64,000 bases of DNA from Hofstenia miamia. Its lineage: Eukaryota; Xenacoelomorpha; Acoela. This document shows positions 34,851-44,900 of this stretch, in pieces. Under the pieces are notes generated by a model. It saw only the letters and a list, made by a program, of their open reading frames with translations, ran no database searches and was not told where the DNA came from. A program made the translations under genes and the position numbers. The number at the start of each line of letters is the position of its first letter. The first letter of the stretch is position 1. The stretch lies in assembly GCA_004352715.1 (NCBI GenBank), contig SCFE01000033.1:1436110-1500109 (forward strand), given 5' to 3'.

Positions 34851-35271
34851 TGAGAGTAAGTGCTTAGTAATTATTCGTTATAATAACTACCGATTTTATT
34901 GGAAAGAAGGTAAAAGTCCTGGTCTGAGGCGAAAACCAACAGAACCGAGCTCTAACCCAAAATTTCTAGGCTGGAGATGGTGGTTGTCTAGCTACAATTA
35001 GTATCGACTGGCCAAAATTTTGATTATAATGTATATTAAAAATGTCCAAAATAAGAAAAGTCAAAGCAATATATTTGCTAAAAGATGCAATTAAAATACA
35101 AACTAAATACATAATATATAATAATATTAACTTTGTGTGTATCTATATCTATTAGGGCCCTGAAGTATGAAAATTTAGGAAGTCGGTTCGGTTTGGCCCG
35201 GTATGCACCAAATGCTGGGGTATCGGTTCAGTATCGATATGAGTATGAAAAATCAATACTATATTTGGCAT

Positions 35272-35309
<38 letters not shown>

Positions 35310-35310
35310 C

Positions 35311-35907
35311 AGCTTTGTGCATAATAGTTCGGACTAAGTAAATAATTTCAATTTTTATATATATATTTGCTGAATTGTCGATTCATGCACAAAATATCTA
35401 TTTATCTAATCTACTTTCAATTGTTTCGATGTCAAACGCGGGCAAACTTCGGAAAAGCTTGCTAAATTTTTTGTAAGAATTTATTAAGAAGTTTCTGAAA
35501 TATTGGTCGTCAAATCGTGAACAAATCCCATTACATTGCTAATTGAGATGCAAATTTGAATATTGTAATGGGATTTGCACAAGATTTGATGACCAATATC
35601 TTAGAAACTTCCGAATAAATTCTTACAAAAAATTGTGAATATACTAAGTTTTTTATACTGAATACGATTTTTGTGTTATATTTTACATACCATGCATAGT
35701 TACTAACATAGTTTTAGAGGGCCCTTTACAGGGTCATAGGATGAAAATAAAATTGCATACATAAAAATTGAGGAGAAATTTGAATTTGCGATGCTAAGAT
35801 TATTCTAATTGCAAAAAATCAAAGCTGTAGTGTTCATCACTGCATAATTTTTTTTTCAAGTTAGGTGTCCGAGAACTTTTGCACAGCACTGCATAATGTT
35901 TTGATTT
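35311..35907. mobile_element. Tc1/mariner-like MITE with an internal 70-bp palindrome
   Basis: The left end CAGCTTTGTGCATAATAGTT-CGGAC and the right end GTCCGAGAACTTTTGCACAGC are imperfect inverted repeats in the style of Tc1/mariner termini. Inside, arms at about 35468-35540 and 35565-35635 are near-perfect inverted repeats (GTAAGAATTTATT and CAAATCCCATTACA are shared) around a short loop. No coding frame. Confidence 0.6.
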
Positions 35908-35959
35908 TAGTCGAATTTCAAAATTTTTTTCTATTTGATATTTTTCCATAAAAGTTTCA

Positions 35960-36370
35960 AATTTTAGGTGCATATCAATATGTTCCTTAATTTTTATATT
36001 CAGGTGTCGCTTCGTTTCCCCAACGTACGATTTTTCACAATCATCACACTTATATGTATGTGTTATTTAGCTGAAGAGGAACCTAAATTTTTTGGGATTT
36101 GATCTTTATTTTGAAACATATCCTTCGCTTTGTATGACGTAAATATTAGAATGATCTTTGTTTTTTATGTGGTATTAATTATTGTAATTTTTCTTAAATT
36201 TTTTACTTGGTTTTCTAAAAAGGAAAACTTTAAATAAGTATCAAATGACACCACTGTTTTCTTACTTTACACATATAAATGTGATGATTGTGAAAAATCA
36301 CACGTTGGGAAATCGAAGCAACATTTTGGTACAAGAATTAATTAACACATGAATGGGTACCTAAAATCCG
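35960..36370. pseudogene. Two oppositely oriented Penelope-like GIY-YIG fragments
   Basis: On the minus strand near 36000-36060 the translation reads YKCDDCEKSYVGETKRHLNI; on the plus strand near 36265-36330 it reads TYKCDDCEKSHVGKSKQHF. Both match the zinc-binding plus GIY-YIG segment of Penelope-like elements, head to head about 200 bp apart. The plus copy hits a stop soon after. Confidence 0.7.
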
Positions 36371-37016
36371 AAATGCTTATGCATCAACCAAGGGACAAAA
36401 TTGTTACATCCGACTAAGATCACAACGTAATAGAATAGGAGAAGCCTTAATAATAAAGTAATCAAACAAAGATCAATTATTTAATAAACAATTAAGCAAA
36501 ATATCATTGAACTTATTTTAAGAGCATGCAATATTAATTTAATGATATAAAGTGTCCTCTAATATAAACATATTCGTTCTTGCCACAAATATGTATGCTG
36601 ATGAAGTTTGAAATAACGAAGCCGGTCTATCCCTTTCATTGCGAATATTCAAAATAATATATAAAAAATTACATGTTTTTTCCAGGCAACCCTGTATAAA
36701 CATAAACACAAAAATAACATTTCGGGAAAATTTCATCCCATGGAACGAGTGGTACAGCTTTCCTTGTATCATCCCATCACAAGACCCATGGCACATTCCA
36801 CGACAACCCTGATAAATAATGGATATTTGAAAATATATAAATGTAAATTTGTAACATCCAAATATCTAAGCGCATATAGCAAGGCTTAGGCTACAGATAC
36901 TGACCCAGATAGATTTTATGAGCAGCATCTTTGAGGTTATTTAAACCCTTCAAGGATTGGTCAATAAAATACAGTTCGCATTTACGATAAAATGTCGCCG
37001 CTAATTGTGATTCACC

Positions 37017-37354
37017 AATACTTGTCAAGAAGGCGACGTTTCTAATCTCGGTTCGGCTTGTTTGAAATTTGAGTACGGTCATTTCCATTTGCAACATAAA
37101 ATCTTTCAATGAGGCTCGTTTCAGTTCGATGTTTTCTCAAAAACATTGTGCTCTCAGAATATTTCACATAGTTTTTCCCATTATTTAATAAACATTTCTA
37201 AAATGAGATTCTAAGAAATTATTATTGAATGCAAAAATAAGAAACATATTAATACTCAAATTAACAAGCAGTACTATAAATTTGTTTTGCTTAAAAAGGC
37301 TCGTTGCATATCCAATACTCTGCTTAAGCTTGGCTAGCCTCGTTGACAAGTCTG
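37017..37354 (+). mobile_element. CAGACTTGTCAACGAG-family hAT MITE, diverged copy
   Basis: Left end ACTTGTCAAGAAGGCGACG, right end GCCTCGTTGACAAGTCTG. Internal matches to the copy at 10359 include AAATCTTTCAATGAGGCTCG and ATTTAATAAACATTTCTAAA. No clear target duplication remains. Confidence 0.75.
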
Positions 37355-37894
37355 ATCCTTATATATACAATATAATATATTTCAATAAATTTTTAAATGA
37401 TTTTCTGAAAAAAATATTGGCGTGTTAAATTTATTTTTGAGATTTGCTAAAATAATAACATCGCCATGTACATATATTATATAATCCTGAGAGAAAGTTC
37501 CTGTTACTAGTCCAGTCCAGTCACCAAAAATACTAGCCGGGATAGTACGGAACCGAGACCAGCATTCAATTTCAACCGGGATCAGATCAATTTGATTTGA
37601 AAGCTGCTCGTATATTAGATTTCCTGTTTTGTTGTATTTGTTAAACTAAAATATGTTTGTAATATAAATAGATGTAAGAGACAGGGACCACAAATGCTTG
37701 TGGTTGCGCGGGTCTCTAATTTTGTTGCTTGAAATGTTTACGATTCCAGTTTCAGAATTGTGCAGATATTGTCAATCTTTCAGAAGGCAAACTTCATCAT
37801 AATTGAATACATAATAGAAAAAGAAAACTATGTATGCAAATCTCCTCCTCAAATCTAAGTGTTTCCAAGATATGAAAAGTTAAGTAATTTATAC

Positions 37895-38098
37895 TTCTGT
37901 ACAAAAGTGTTTTATACAATACTTATGCATCTCTAAAATGCTACAGTCTTGATCTGTGTCACATCTGTAAAGACCGTCTTTTGCTAGTGTTTCTAGAATC
38001 GGTTTCACAGGACTCTCAACTGCTGATTTGCTTTCTGAATACATTCCAAGCATCAACCAAAGAAAAACTAGTGATTTCCATTTTTGCATGCTTTTCAT
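37895..38098 (-). CDS. First exon of a small secreted cysteine-containing peptide
   Basis: The exon starts with a credible signal peptide (MKSMQKWKSLVFLWLMLGMY) and continues to a four-cysteine motif, CDTDQDC then YCIKHFC. It is followed by a possible phase-0 donor GTATAA; without splicing it reads one more residue to a stop. The C-x-x-D-x-D-C spacing recalls the first cysteine-rich half of Dickkopf/prokineticin-like domains, but that comparison is weak. No convincing second exon was found; a cysteine-containing stretch near 36735-36813 on the same strand does not join in phase. Confidence 0.4.
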
Positions 38099-38365
38099 TA
38101 ACTAAGAGAGTTGATGGGCGGGAAATGTGCCTTTCAACTTTAACATTACCGCGGGAATTTTCTAATAAATTTGTTTGAAATGTAAATTTCAACTTAGCAC
38201 GATCCCTTTTAGGTGATAATCAACCGTGTAGGCAAAAGTATTTTTTATTTTATCAACTAGAAATTGGAAGAGCCAGGAAAAATCCCAGAGGGGCACGTTT
38301 TACCACTAAAATCTCAGTATGTTGATTTAACTGTAGCAAGCAGAAAATTATTAGTGGTGTTCTTC

Positions 38366-38480
38366 AAAGCAAACTTGTCAACAATTTTTAAGTTCGTCTT
38401 TTTTTACTTTTGAGTATTTTTGGCTCGGCTCAATTAGCCAAGTTTTAGCTCGATATTTTTTTTTAGAAATATTGCACTCT
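38366..38480 (+). repeat. Fragment of the CAGACTTGTCAACGAG MITE family
   Basis: AAACTTGTCAACAATTTTTAAG is followed by GGCTCGGCTCAATT and an AT-rich segment with TATTGCACTC, matching the left third of the family. The right part is absent. Confidence 0.55.
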
Positions 38481-38992
38481 CCGAATTTTTTGCATTTCGA
38501 TATTTTACATTAGTATTATCATAGACTCCTTTAAATTAGGTTCTTCATTTCAATGTGTAGTTGGTGTTCGAAGCTTCTATCCGAAAAATTAGAGAATATT
38601 TTTTAATAAATATTTTAAAAATAGGCCGAATTGACACCAATTTAAATGGACCATGCCTATTATTTCCTGGGACAGTCCGGGCTTGGCCCATGTTTATCTC
38701 TGTGCTGAATCAGGACAAAGAGAGTATGGGCATTATCAGCCATTTTTGCATTGACAATTCTGAAATTCTATGAAGAGCTTTCAACATTATATTAAACAAA
38801 TCAATGAAATTACTTTGTTCCACGAAACGTGTTTCACAAAGTGAGTTCAATTTTCTAGAAAGCATTTAAATTGGAGGTTCAGAATCATTAAATTTTGTAA
38901 AAATAATTTCATTCTTTTACTCACTTTGGTTAAAAAATGACTTTTTGAATAGTGTCAAATTACAAAAAACTGATATCTTTTGACGTTTCTCC

Positions 38993-38993
<1 letters not shown>

Positions 38994-39029
<36 letters not shown>

Positions 39030-41001
39030 GAGCGCCGCTGAATACCAGTAAATTTCGATTCCTCTGGTATTCAACGGAGCTGGGGGTGTATTCAGCGGCG
39101 CCGTGCAATTATTAGGCCTGTATCCAATCAAATTGGCTGAAAATTTGTAGCCATCTAGCTTAGTATATTCGCCAAATGTCACGTAAATTTCAGCGTGGTG
39201 GCGTTGTTCAAACGTGAGAAAAACGGCTTTCAAGTTATCGAATTTTAACTATTATAGTGGCGCTGAATACAACTTTGTTTACATTCTTAGCGCCGCTGAA
39301 TACAAATTCAGAACTATTATAGCGCCGCTTAATACAAAATTAAACTATTATAGAGGCGCTTAATACACACATTTTTATTTTGATTATTATATTGATGGAC
39401 ATCATCTCAGCATGTTAACTAATCATGTAATAAGTTTTAAGACACAAATATGACTAGTCCGTCAAAAAGTAGTGAATCAATGNNNNNNNNNNNNNNNNNN
39501 NNNNNNNNNNNNNNNNNNNNNNNNNNNNNNNNNNNNNNNNNNNNNNNNNNNNNNNNNNNNNNNNNNNNNNNNNNNNNNNNNNNNNNNNNNNNNNNNNNNN
39601 NNNNNNNNNNNNNNNNNNNNNNNNNNNNNNNNNNNNNNNNNNNNNNNNNNNNNNNNNNNNNNNNNNNNNNNNNNNNNNNNNNNNNNNNNNNNNNNNNNNN
39701 NNNNNNNNNNNNNNNNNNNNNNNNNNNNNNNNNNNNNNNNNNNNNNNNNNNNNNNNNNNNNNNNNNNNNNNNNNNNNNNNNNNNNNNNNNNNNNNNNNNN
39801 NNNNNNNNNNNNNNNNNNNNNNNNNNNNNNNNNNNNNNNNNNNNNNNNNNNNNNNNNNNNNNNNNNNNNNNNNNNNNNNNNNNNNNNNNNNNNNNNNNNN
39901 NNNNNNNNNNNNNNNNNNNNNNNNNNNNNNNNNNNNNNNNNNNNNNNNNNNNNNNNNNNNNNNNNNNNNNNNNNNNNNNNNNNNNNNNNNNNNNNNNNNN
40001 NNNNNNNNNNNNNNNNNNNNNNNNNNNNNAAGACTTTCTGATATATAATTAGTTTGACATCTGTCTAAAAATACTATATTTGGATGACTTTATCTCTATA
40101 CATTGATAGTATTCTTCTTTGTCTTTCTTTTCTCTTTGAATTTTTACAAAATTTATTTTCAAATAGGCTCAATTGTACGCAATTTTTGGAAAACTTTACA
40201 ATCATAATTATTATTGCATGTTGTTAATATTGTTTGTTAAATTTGCGGTTTTTTCTAAAAATTTTTTAAAATGTTTGCTAATAATAATTTAGTATTCAGC
40301 GGCGTTATTTTTTTTTACGAAAAATATTTAGCGGCGCTATAATAGTTCATGTATTCAGCGCCACTATAATAGTACAAAAAATGATATTCAGGGGCGCTAT
40401 GAAAAGTCCAAAGTATTCAGAGGCGCTATAATAATAATAATAATAATAATTATTNNNNNNNNNNNNNNNNNNNNNNNNNNNNNNNNNNNNNNNNNNNNNN
40501 NNNNNNNNNNNNNNNNNNNNNNNNNNNNNNNNNNNNNNNNNNNNNNNNNNNNNNNNNNNNNNNNNNNNNNNNNNNNNNNNNNNNNNNNNNNNNNNNNNNN
40601 NNNNNNNNNNNNNNNNNNNNNNNNNNNNNNNNNNNNNNNNNNNNNNNNNNNNNNNNNNNNNNNNNNNNNNNNNNNNNNNNNNNNNNNNNNNNNNNNNNNN
40701 NNNNNNNNNNNNNNNNNNNNNNNNNNNNNNNNNNNNNNNNNNNNNNNNNNNNNNNNNNNNNNNNNNNNNNNNNNNNNNNNNNNNNNNNNNNNNNNNNNNN
40801 NNNNNNNNNNNNNNNNNNNNNNNNNNNNNNNNNNNNNNNNNNNNNNNNNNNNNNNNNNNNNNNNNNNNNNNNNNNNNNNNNNNNNNNNNNNNNNNNNNNN
40901 NNNNNNNNNNNNNNNNNNNNNNNNNNNNNNNNNNNNNNNNNNNNNNNNNNNNNNNNNNNNNNNNNNNNNNNNNNNNNNATTATTATTATTATTATTATTA
41001 T
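38994..41001. mobile_element. Element with GTATTCAGCGGCGC subterminal repeats, two gaps, AAT microsatellite borders
   Basis: At 39030-39370 the motif GCGCCGCTGAATAC recurs at least six times, often beside ATTATAG. At 40290-40432 the same motif recurs in inverted orientation (GTATTCAGCGGCG). The outer edges are ATT and AAT microsatellites. The centre is lost in gaps 39483-40029 and 40455-40978. Arrays of a short motif in inverted orientation at both ends are typical of some DNA transposons with subterminal binding sites. A related fragment may lie at 54156-54350. Confidence 0.5.
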
Positions 41002-41005
41002 ATAC

Positions 41006-41095
41006 CATCATAAAGGCGTCGTAACTAATTTCAATACATGAAGCGCTGGTAATCAAGAGAATAATATAAATGGTCAATACAATCCAGTGTTGCAT
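41006..41095 (-). CDS. Candidate signal-peptide exon
   Basis: ATG at 41095 begins MQHWIVLTIYIILLITSASC, a strong hydrophobic signal sequence, followed by a short tail and a possible GTATAT donor at the edge of an AAT microsatellite and gap 40455-40978. Any second exon would lie in or beyond the gap. It overlaps in another frame the end of the exon at 41074-41205, so at most one is likely real as drawn. Confidence 0.3.
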
Positions 41096-41448
41096 GGAGA
41101 TATATTATGATATGAAGGGTTTTGTTCCTCTGGAACTCTGGGAGAAGCGTTTTTTACACAAATAGCTTTGCCACATTTCAGTTCTACATATTTCTTCAAA
41201 GACATCTATGCAAGTAAACTTATTAAGCGTATGCAGAAATTTGTAGTTAATCTTATTGTTTGCGGTTGCATTTTTACTTGTTAACGTATTGAATTTGGAC
41301 CATTTCCCTTAGTAACTGCCAATAACGGCAGGTCCACACCAAATAGTTTTATCTTGAGAAAGAATGATTACCTTAGATCCAATTGAACACGTTTCACCTT
41401 TGGATAAAGGCTTGCTAAAAATGGCGCTTTTAGGACAAAATACTGACA
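41074..41448 (-). CDS. Two candidate terminal exons of a cysteine-containing protein
   Basis: Exon a (41372-41448) lies between an acceptor CATCAG and a donor GTAATC and reads VFCPKS...KGETCSIGSK, phase 1 in, phase 0 out. Exon b (41074-41205) follows acceptor GCATAG in phase 0, reads KKYVELKCGKAICVKN and ends at TGA. The two join in frame. The cysteine spacing faintly resembles single-domain VWC proteins. They sit just downstream of the trefoil gene's stop and could be an alternative 3' end, since its exon at 51568-51739 ends in phase 1. A MITE fragment lies between them. Confidence 0.35.
41246..41312 (-). repeat. Partial copy of the AGGGAAGTGATCC MITE
   Basis: GGTTGCATTTTTACTTGTTAACG and GTATTGAATTTGGACC match the complement of the left end of the MITE at 59181-59468, ending at TTCCCTT. 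Confidence 0.7.
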
Positions 41449-41558
41449 CTGATGAAAACTTACATTTGTTTACAAGTAGAAGCTAAAACAAAACAGGCAA
41501 TTTCAAGAAAGTTTGTTGAGATGAACTTCTATTGATAATAAATATATTTTTCTAAATT

Positions 41559-41903
41559 CTAGTTATAAGTACAAACAGGATGATTATAGTATCTCACTAC
41601 ATTTACAATACCAGTAGGATCGAAATCTGGCAACTCAAGAACATTATCGAGATCAGCGACTTCCAGAATTTCATAAGCAACTTCATTCACAGCTGTTTCA
41701 GCGATGTGTTTACCTGTTTCCTTTATGGCCAAATTCATGGCTTTAGAAAGTCCTTCTTTAGTGACCGATTTAGTAACTTTATTCAGTACGGTTTTTGCTG
41801 CCATCTTAGCTGACATTTGTGCGGCAGACTTTGCGGCCAACGATGCACCAGCAGTGGATATAGTAGAGGCAATTGTAGCAATGGCATCAACAGCAGAAGT
41901 GAT
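41559..41903 (-). CDS. Trefoil gene exon 9: Ala/Lys-rich helical tail with DPTGI...PVC ending
   Basis: Phase-0 acceptor TTTTTAG. The start ITSAVDAIATIASTIS leads into an alanine-rich then lysine-rich amphipathic stretch, and the end reads FDPTGIVNVV then NHPVCTYN. The tail and its final cysteine are, from my memory of the family, the normal ending of these cysteine-rich proteins, which supports linking this exon to exon 8 across a 4.2-kb intron. Confidence 0.8.
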   Translation of the reverse strand: MTSAVDAIATIASTISTAGASLAAKSAAQMSAKMAAKTVLNKVTKSVTKEGLSKAMNLAIKETGKHIAETAVNEVAYEILEVADLDNVLELPDFDPTGIVNVVRYYNHPVCTYN

Positions 41904-44900
41904 CTAAAAATTATGAATCACATCCACATTTTAACTTTTATTTTAGATTTTGAAACTCAATAACTTAATGACAAAGTAGTGAATGCAGGAATAATTAGAC
42001 TCTGGAATTTTTTGAGTCAAAAAAACATCATTTGTTAAGCAAAAAATTGAGTAATATAAATTGAGTAAAAAAATGGAGTAAAAATATACACTTTAAGAAA
42101 ATGTTATTGAATGTTTTCTCTTTGAGGAGACATTGAAAATTTTTGGACCTGGGGCTAAGTAATATAAAATTTACATAAAAGATTTTTAAATAGAACATTA
42201 ACTTCATGTTAATTCAACATTACTTCATGTACATCTATGTATATTTTGCAATGTAAAATCAAGATATCTATGATTATACAACATGTACATGTTCATTTTC
42301 TACATTGCCACTTCAGTGGGTCATGTTTGTTAGGTACTATTAAATTTGAATCATTATAATTTTCAAAAGTTATGGTGAGGTTTTTTGGTAAAAGTGTTGT
42401 AGCTCTAGTATGTGCTAAAAAACCATGTCATATAAAATAATATCTTTAATTAGATTTTTATGTGCTTACAGGCAAAAATGTATGCAACTTGATTTCCAAG
42501 CATTTTAGGGTGATGAAGCTCTGCCATACCACTTTTTAAAATTACGCCAAAAGATTAATGTACTAGATTAACCAAATTTATAATCTATTCATATAAATCA
42601 CAGTGAAAACTTAAGAATAATCAGGGAGTGCTTAAGCGCTTCTTGATGTAATGCTAAAGATGTTCATAAAATCAGCAAGCGAAACATAGAGACAATGAAG
42701 TCGGAAAATCTTTGGTAAACAATATATGTCTATGAATTCAAGAATGCAGAAATCATACAGAGGTGCGTGATGCATGATTGCCAAAACAATATCTGACAGC
42801 ATTTCAAAAAAAATATTTTTAGGGAAAAGTTTATAAATAATTTTGTCATACTAAGATAGATTTGCAGATGACATTCACTCCCAATCCCAATAACTATGAA
42901 TAGAGAGATATTCTTCCAAACAAAGAATTCTGATCTTATTAAACCTGCCATTATTAAGAAATGAATAAAATTTCCCTCAGAATTTCTTTCAAATTAGCAC
43001 CATGTAGAAACAAATTATAAATATATTTTTTGATAAAATACTGCAATAAAATATTATATACGATATACCCCTATAAGGCTTGTCAACAAGCCGAGCTTCT
43101 AACGAGCCGAGTCGATCCGAGCCGAGCCGAACAGACCTTGAGCACAGTATTTGATATGCAACAAGCCCAAAACGAGCCTATTTTAATCAAAGCAAGTTTA
43201 TAGTTCTGCTTGTTAATTTGATTATGGAGATTTTTCTTATTTTTTGCAGTCAATATGCCTTTTCTATAATCTTATTTAAGAAATGTTTATTATATAATAG
43301 GAAGAGCTATGTAAAAAATTCTTTGAGCACAATATTTTTAAAAAAAATACCGGGCTAAAACGAGCCTCATTCAAAGATTTTATGTGGCGAGCCGAGCCGA
43401 ACTTACAGAAAATTTAAACGAGCCGAGCCGAGCCGAGCTTGCAAATGTCGGCCGTTGGCAAGCCTGACAACTATACATGCAAGCTACTAGAAGAGATTTT
43501 TTGCATGAAAATCAAAATATACGCTACAATTTTTTACTCAAATCATATTATGGAGGCTCAATTTAGTTTAACCCAATTCTTAACAAGGGAAAGGGGGTAA
43601 ATTTACCCCAAACGAATTTTTACTAATAACTTTTTTTTAAATCAAATTTGAAAGGTTATGGCTGAACTTTTTACCACACTAAATATAGTTTTACACATTC
43701 TGTGAAAATTTTAGGGCGAAAGCATTTTTCCTTAAGGAATTATGACTATTTTGTCAACAGTGATTGACATTTATTTTAATAAGGAAATATAAAAAAAAAC
43801 AAAGAAATGGAGACAACTGCATTAATAAGTACAAATTAATGTGCCTTAAGTTATTACTAGACCTTATAATTTGAGTTTTGAATAGAAAAATATTTAAAGT
43901 TGAACAAAAATAGTAACCATTTTGATATAAAACACCTCTTATAGCATTTTTTTGCAATAAGTGCTGACATCAGCAAAAATGAATAACATTCCTAAATCAA
44001 AAATAAACCTGAGAGCATTTTTAGCCCCCCTTCCCTCTTTGTTAAACCAACGTACTTAAAAAGGTTAAGAGGATTAGGGTTAAGCCAAGACTTTATGTAA
44101 ATGCAACATTAAAATTAGCAGCAGTTGAAGAAATTTGAAATCACAAAGTGTTTTTACAAACAAAACACAGAGTTTTGAATATAGAAATCTTTGTTCGCAA
44201 ATAATATTTTGCAAAGGGCCAATCGCTAAAGGCCCCACGTAAATCAATTATTTACACGAAGAATTGTTTAAAAAAATTTACATTATTAGTGGGCCCAGCA
44301 TCGACTGGCCATTGCTCTTTGTTGATGGCTATAAGAAAATAGATAGCAAATTTAGATAACATTATTAAATCTAGCTCCGCCATTTTTAGATATTAGATAG
44401 ATATTGTGCATATTGAAACGTCCGTAGCAGTTTATTAATTAATATGCAAATTTATATATACCTCATTGCACAAAAAATGGCTACGACCTGTAGATTTCTA
44501 AGCACGAAAAATTCCTTAGCAACGCATTTAGTCGAAAGTTTCTCAGAACAAAAATGGTAGACAAGCATCCCTAGACTCAATTGGTAGCCCATACAATACG
44601 GTTACCTCTTAAGTACTTGTCGACAGTTAGTTTTGCCTCACACAACTGCAATGAAACAGTCAAAGTGAGACACACTTCAATTTCTGTACAACCACGTGTC
44701 AAAGGACCGTGCATTTTTGCGACCATGTTCTGCGATGAACGGCCGAATTTTCATAGGAATATTAAAAAGTTAGAAGAAGGTGGAACGTTACAAAGACAAC
44801 GCGGAAGTGGCCGATCCCTGAAAATCACTGGAAACGAGAAAAATTTGCCTTGAAAATTCCGGAATTATCAACAAAAGGGGTACGAGAAGTTTTTGTTCAG

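Noticed and set aside
36735-36813. Minus-strand cysteine-containing stretch GCRGMCHGSCDG
   Set aside because: It has a possible acceptor, but no compatible upstream exon phase and no recognisable family; it does not join the secreted-peptide exon at 37895-38098.
36905-37010. Minus-strand stretch YRKCELYFIDQSLKGLNNL
   Set aside because: Possible splice sites exist, but it abuts a MITE and its phase fits neither neighbour. Kept out for lack of support.
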